NCBI RefSeq assembly: GCF_040115645.1
Contig: NC_089561.1
Coordinates: forward strand, 2,418,001 to 2,482,000
Reading direction: 5' to 3'
Length of the DNA stretch: 64,000 bases
From: Euwallacea fornicatus
Lineage: Eukaryota > Arthropoda > Insecta > Coleoptera > Curculionidae
In this document: positions 61,313-64,000 of the stretch, piece after piece
How positions within the stretch are numbered: the first letter of the stretch is position 1
Layout of the letters: every line of letters starts with the position of its first letter
Made by a program: the position numbers and the translations under genes
The notes under the pieces: generated by a model
What the model was told of the DNA's origin: nothing
Databases searched by the model: none
The model's input: the letters and a program-made list of their open reading frames with translations, nothing else

Positions 61313-63006
61313 CTGAAATTCATCAGATGAGTTGATCGTACGGGCAACAACGCAATGGATCAAATGCCTGATATTGGATTTTTATTTCATCGGTGGACTT
61401 TAGTCCCATTGAGAAGACAAACGCATGTGGAACCCGATTAAATCTCTTTTAAGCTGAAAGAAGGTTACGTAGATAGATCTCGGGTCAAGGAAAAGGTTTC
61501 CAGAATAATACAAACTAAATATTTTCATTGTTCCACCTTCGTGATACATTCTCTTATGGAAATACTCCTGTTTCTGTTCGGTTTAAGGTTCGGTCATGAA
61601 GTCGCTATAATGCGAAATGTAATTAAAATCATTTTTTTTATTGAAACCAGAACCGGCCTTGTTAATGATAATAATTGGAAATGATGAATATTTTTTTCGC
61701 TTCGAAGTCGAGCCCCTTTAATGCCGAAACCATCGAATTTCATTGGAGCCCTCCCCCCCCCCCCTGTGACTTACTGATGGTTATTTCCTAAATCCCGCAC
61801 TTTTCTCGCGCTTCGTGGTTCCTGCAGTACCCAAAATCTTCACGCATACACACCGATTTAATTTCACTTACGCGACTAAACTGATTGCGAATGGGGCAAA
61901 GAAAAATACGACACAATAACACGGTAATCTCACAAGAATGAAAGACGATAAGCTCACGCACTAATTTTTTTAATCTGAAATTAATACAACATGAGTGAAA
62001 CCGTCGCTTTCGAGTCCCAGAACCAACTGATAAAAGCTATTGACTGTGGTTCCGCCACTCTAAGGCTGACGAAAGGTTAATGGTACCCCCGATGGATTAT
62101 TATAGTTTGTTCAGATCAGTTTATGGTAGGGGTAGATATAACACCCACCACAGATACAAGTTTATGATACCAATTTATGAAGTACTTCTGGGGATCAAAT
62201 TTAAACTGCTTTAAAGCCATGAATTGATAATGCATGCTCCTCTCCAACAACATTTATTGGATAATGAGGTTTAGCGCGGTTTGACCTTCTTGGAATTCTC
62301 TAGGAAAGGAGAAGAGAAGGACTTCATTGAAATAACTGATCTGTAACTGTAATTATTACATTGTTGAGTTCTGCTTTGAAATCTACCAATCTTAGAAATG
62401 ATGGCGAGCATTTGTACTTATTGGTATATGCCCTTCCTGATAAGACTTATTGTCGATGGCACAATAGTCATTTTTATTGCAAATGAATTTTATGGGTCAT
62501 AACAGAAATGCGCAAAATAGCATTTCCTAATGAGTTTCATGCTTAATTTGTCCTAATTATGCTGCAATAATGAAAAAATTTAAACATATTCAATCCGATC
62601 TATGCCCTGTATCTCTTGATAATAGTTGTTGCAGATCCCCTTTATTAATTGAACTGTGAAATGAAGGTACCCGTACTACAACTAGTGTCGCATTTACTCG
62701 TTTCATTAAATCTTACTCATTAAATAAAATCATGCATTTCTCAACCGGGTACCTAAATATTTACATAGTCTACATGAACTGAGTAACGCTTAACCTGCAC
62801 TAAAAATTTTTATTGTTATTAAAATTCATGTCAACTCCATCAGCTGTTCCCTACCAACATCAGCAGAGATTTGTTTACATAACATAACAAAAATTTTAAC
62901 ATCATTAATTTACCATTTTTTATTCTTTAATCTCTCATGCATAATTCAAGCGATACTCTCAATAATTCACAATAAAAATCAACTCAATCTCGACACTATC
63001 CTAATC
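61313..63006. other. Intergenic region between SLC22 gene and COQ7
   Basis: Holds the two divergent 5' flanks. On the minus strand a possible 5' exon of the transporter ends at 61775 with the donor GTAAGTC, and another donor-like site lies near 61869. A C-run is at 61751-61764. A 29-codon plus-strand frame at 61991 is not supported. Confidence 0.5.
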
Positions 63007-63688
63007 ATGACTTTAACCCATCCAGCGGTCTTTTTAAATCGTTTTATAACTCATAGGACTTACGCCAATAAAGCGATTTTAGACCAGATTATACGGGTTG
63101 ATCATGCCGGAGAACTTGGGTTTGTACCTATTGAACCATATCTGAACTCCATTCAAATCCTTCGTTTACTGTATAGAGCAGATAGGATCTATGCCGGCCA
63201 ATTGGCAATTCTGGGGAGCACCTCTAAAGGGCCCCTAATTAACCATATGTGGAAGCAGGAGAAGGGTCATAGAGCCATGTTTGAAGAACTCATTAAAAGG
63301 CATCGTGTGCGTCCCACTGTTATGAGTCCCATTTGGGACATGGCTGCCTATATGTTAGGGGCAGGTACAGCACTATTAGGTGATAAAGCTGCAATGGCTT
63401 GTACTGTAGCTGTTGAAACTGTAATTGTGGAGCATTATAACGATCAACTAAGAATTCTGTTGGAGGACCCTGAAGCCAATAAAGAATTAATGGAGGTTAT
63501 TAAAAAGTTTCGGGATGAGGAGCAGGAGCATCATGATACAGGTAGTTTTCTTAAGTGATTTGTATGTATTCTTTTAATTTGTTTTAGGGATTGATCATGG
63601 AGCTGAACAGGCCCCATTTTATCAAGTATTGACAGATGTAATTAAAACTGGGTGTAAAGGTGCTATAGCCATTTCAAAAATTATTTAA
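63007..63688 (+). CDS. COQ7: COQ7, 5-demethoxyubiquinone hydroxylase
   Basis: Mitochondrial di-iron enzyme catalysing the penultimate step of ubiquinone synthesis on the matrix face of the inner membrane. Exons: 63007-63119, 63177-63541, 63588-63688; phases close to 192 aa, normal for the family. The N-terminus ([17 protein letters not shown]) looks like a mitochondrial targeting sequence. The ferritin-like fold shows its metal ligands: Glu in RVDHAGE, Glu and His in [10 protein letters not shown], Glu in [11 protein letters not shown], and Glu plus His in [15 protein letters not shown]. The first intron is only 57 bp, has no stop and stays open, so a naive ORF inserts 18 false residues after HAGEL. 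AATAAA follows the stop directly, at 63688. Confidence 0.96.
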
Positions 63689-64000
63689 TAAAGTGCATGT
63701 TTTTTAAGAAACTTTTTTTTTTAACTTTCTTCACCTCAGCAATAAAACTGCAAATAAATTGAAAAAATATATATTGGCTTAGGAGTAGAATTATTATAAA
63801 TAAACATGAAAATTTAATAAACTTAAAATAGATAGAACACAAATATTATGTATGTAGAAAGTGTAGGTATACCTGTACAATAATTAACATTTCTCTAACA
63901 CAAAACAGGGCTATATAGCAAACACTTGCCTCATTAATATAACATTTTTATGAAAGCTAAATAAACACATCAACTATATTAATTCTTTTTATATAAACGT
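63689..64000. other. Region after COQ7
   Basis: Very AT-rich sequence containing the COQ7 3' end and poly(A) signal. I see no further gene. Confidence 0.5.

Noticed and set aside
61991..62080. 29-codon plus-strand frame starting MSETVAFES
   Set aside because: Too short, no splice donor at its end and no similarity to neighbours.
1..64000. CRISPR arrays, prokaryotic operons, tRNA or rRNA genes
   Set aside because: None seen; gene structure is eukaryotic with introns throughout, and no tRNA A/B-box pair in cloverleaf context was recognised by eye.

Overview
The window looks like nuclear DNA of an insect, most plausibly a beetle. The evidence is GT-AG introns (many of 50-70 bp, a few of several kb), an insect-type 7TM odorant receptor, a CYP3-clan P450, a Relish-type NF-kB with RHD plus ankyrin repeats, VEGFR/Pvr-type receptor kinases, and many Tc1/mariner elements. 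The order (Coleoptera) is an inference from gene style, not proved.

Layout. 1-10287: gene-free and transposon-rich. It holds a decayed Tc1-like element with long terminal repeats (2032-3515) and a second decayed Tc1-like element (5990-8936) that was itself invaded by a young-looking one with an intact 346-residue transposase (7447-8879). 10288-13598 (+): cytochrome P450 whose first intron carries a 676-bp fold-back element. 13599-18555: mostly unexplained, with two weak exon candidates on the minus strand. 18556-26105 (+): ABCG half-transporter, 9 exons, 623 aa. 27108-33955 (+): Relish, 15 exons, 952 aa, with a pair of extra in-phase exons inside a 2.8-kb intron that could give an ankyrin-rich, RHD-truncated (I-kB-like) isoform. 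34500-40917 (-) and 43511-52322 (-): two tandem PDGF/VEGF-receptor-related tyrosine kinase genes with matching exon phases. 52824-55364: a 2.5-kb near-perfect palindrome. 56597-58104 (+): odorant receptor. 58345-61312 (-): SLC22-type organic ion transporter. 63007-63688 (+): COQ7, the ubiquinone-synthesis hydroxylase.

Most exon models were checked by adding exon lengths and phases; each listed chain closes as one open reading frame (P450 516 or 519 aa, ABCG 623, Relish 952, Pvr-A 1397 or 1378 without its unlocated first exon, Pvr-B 1365, receptor 416, transporter 520, COQ7 192).

The strongest unusual signal is in the two receptor kinases. Each has two consecutive exons encoding alternative versions of the second half of the second Ig domain, the region that binds ligand in VEGF receptors. 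In both genes both versions start in phase 0 and end in phase 1, so one or the other can be spliced but not both: a mutually exclusive exon pair kept in both tandem copies. Second is the possible I-kB-type isoform of Relish. Relish and the downstream receptor gene converge only 544 bp apart, which places an immune transcription factor beside growth-factor receptors of haemocytes and gut.
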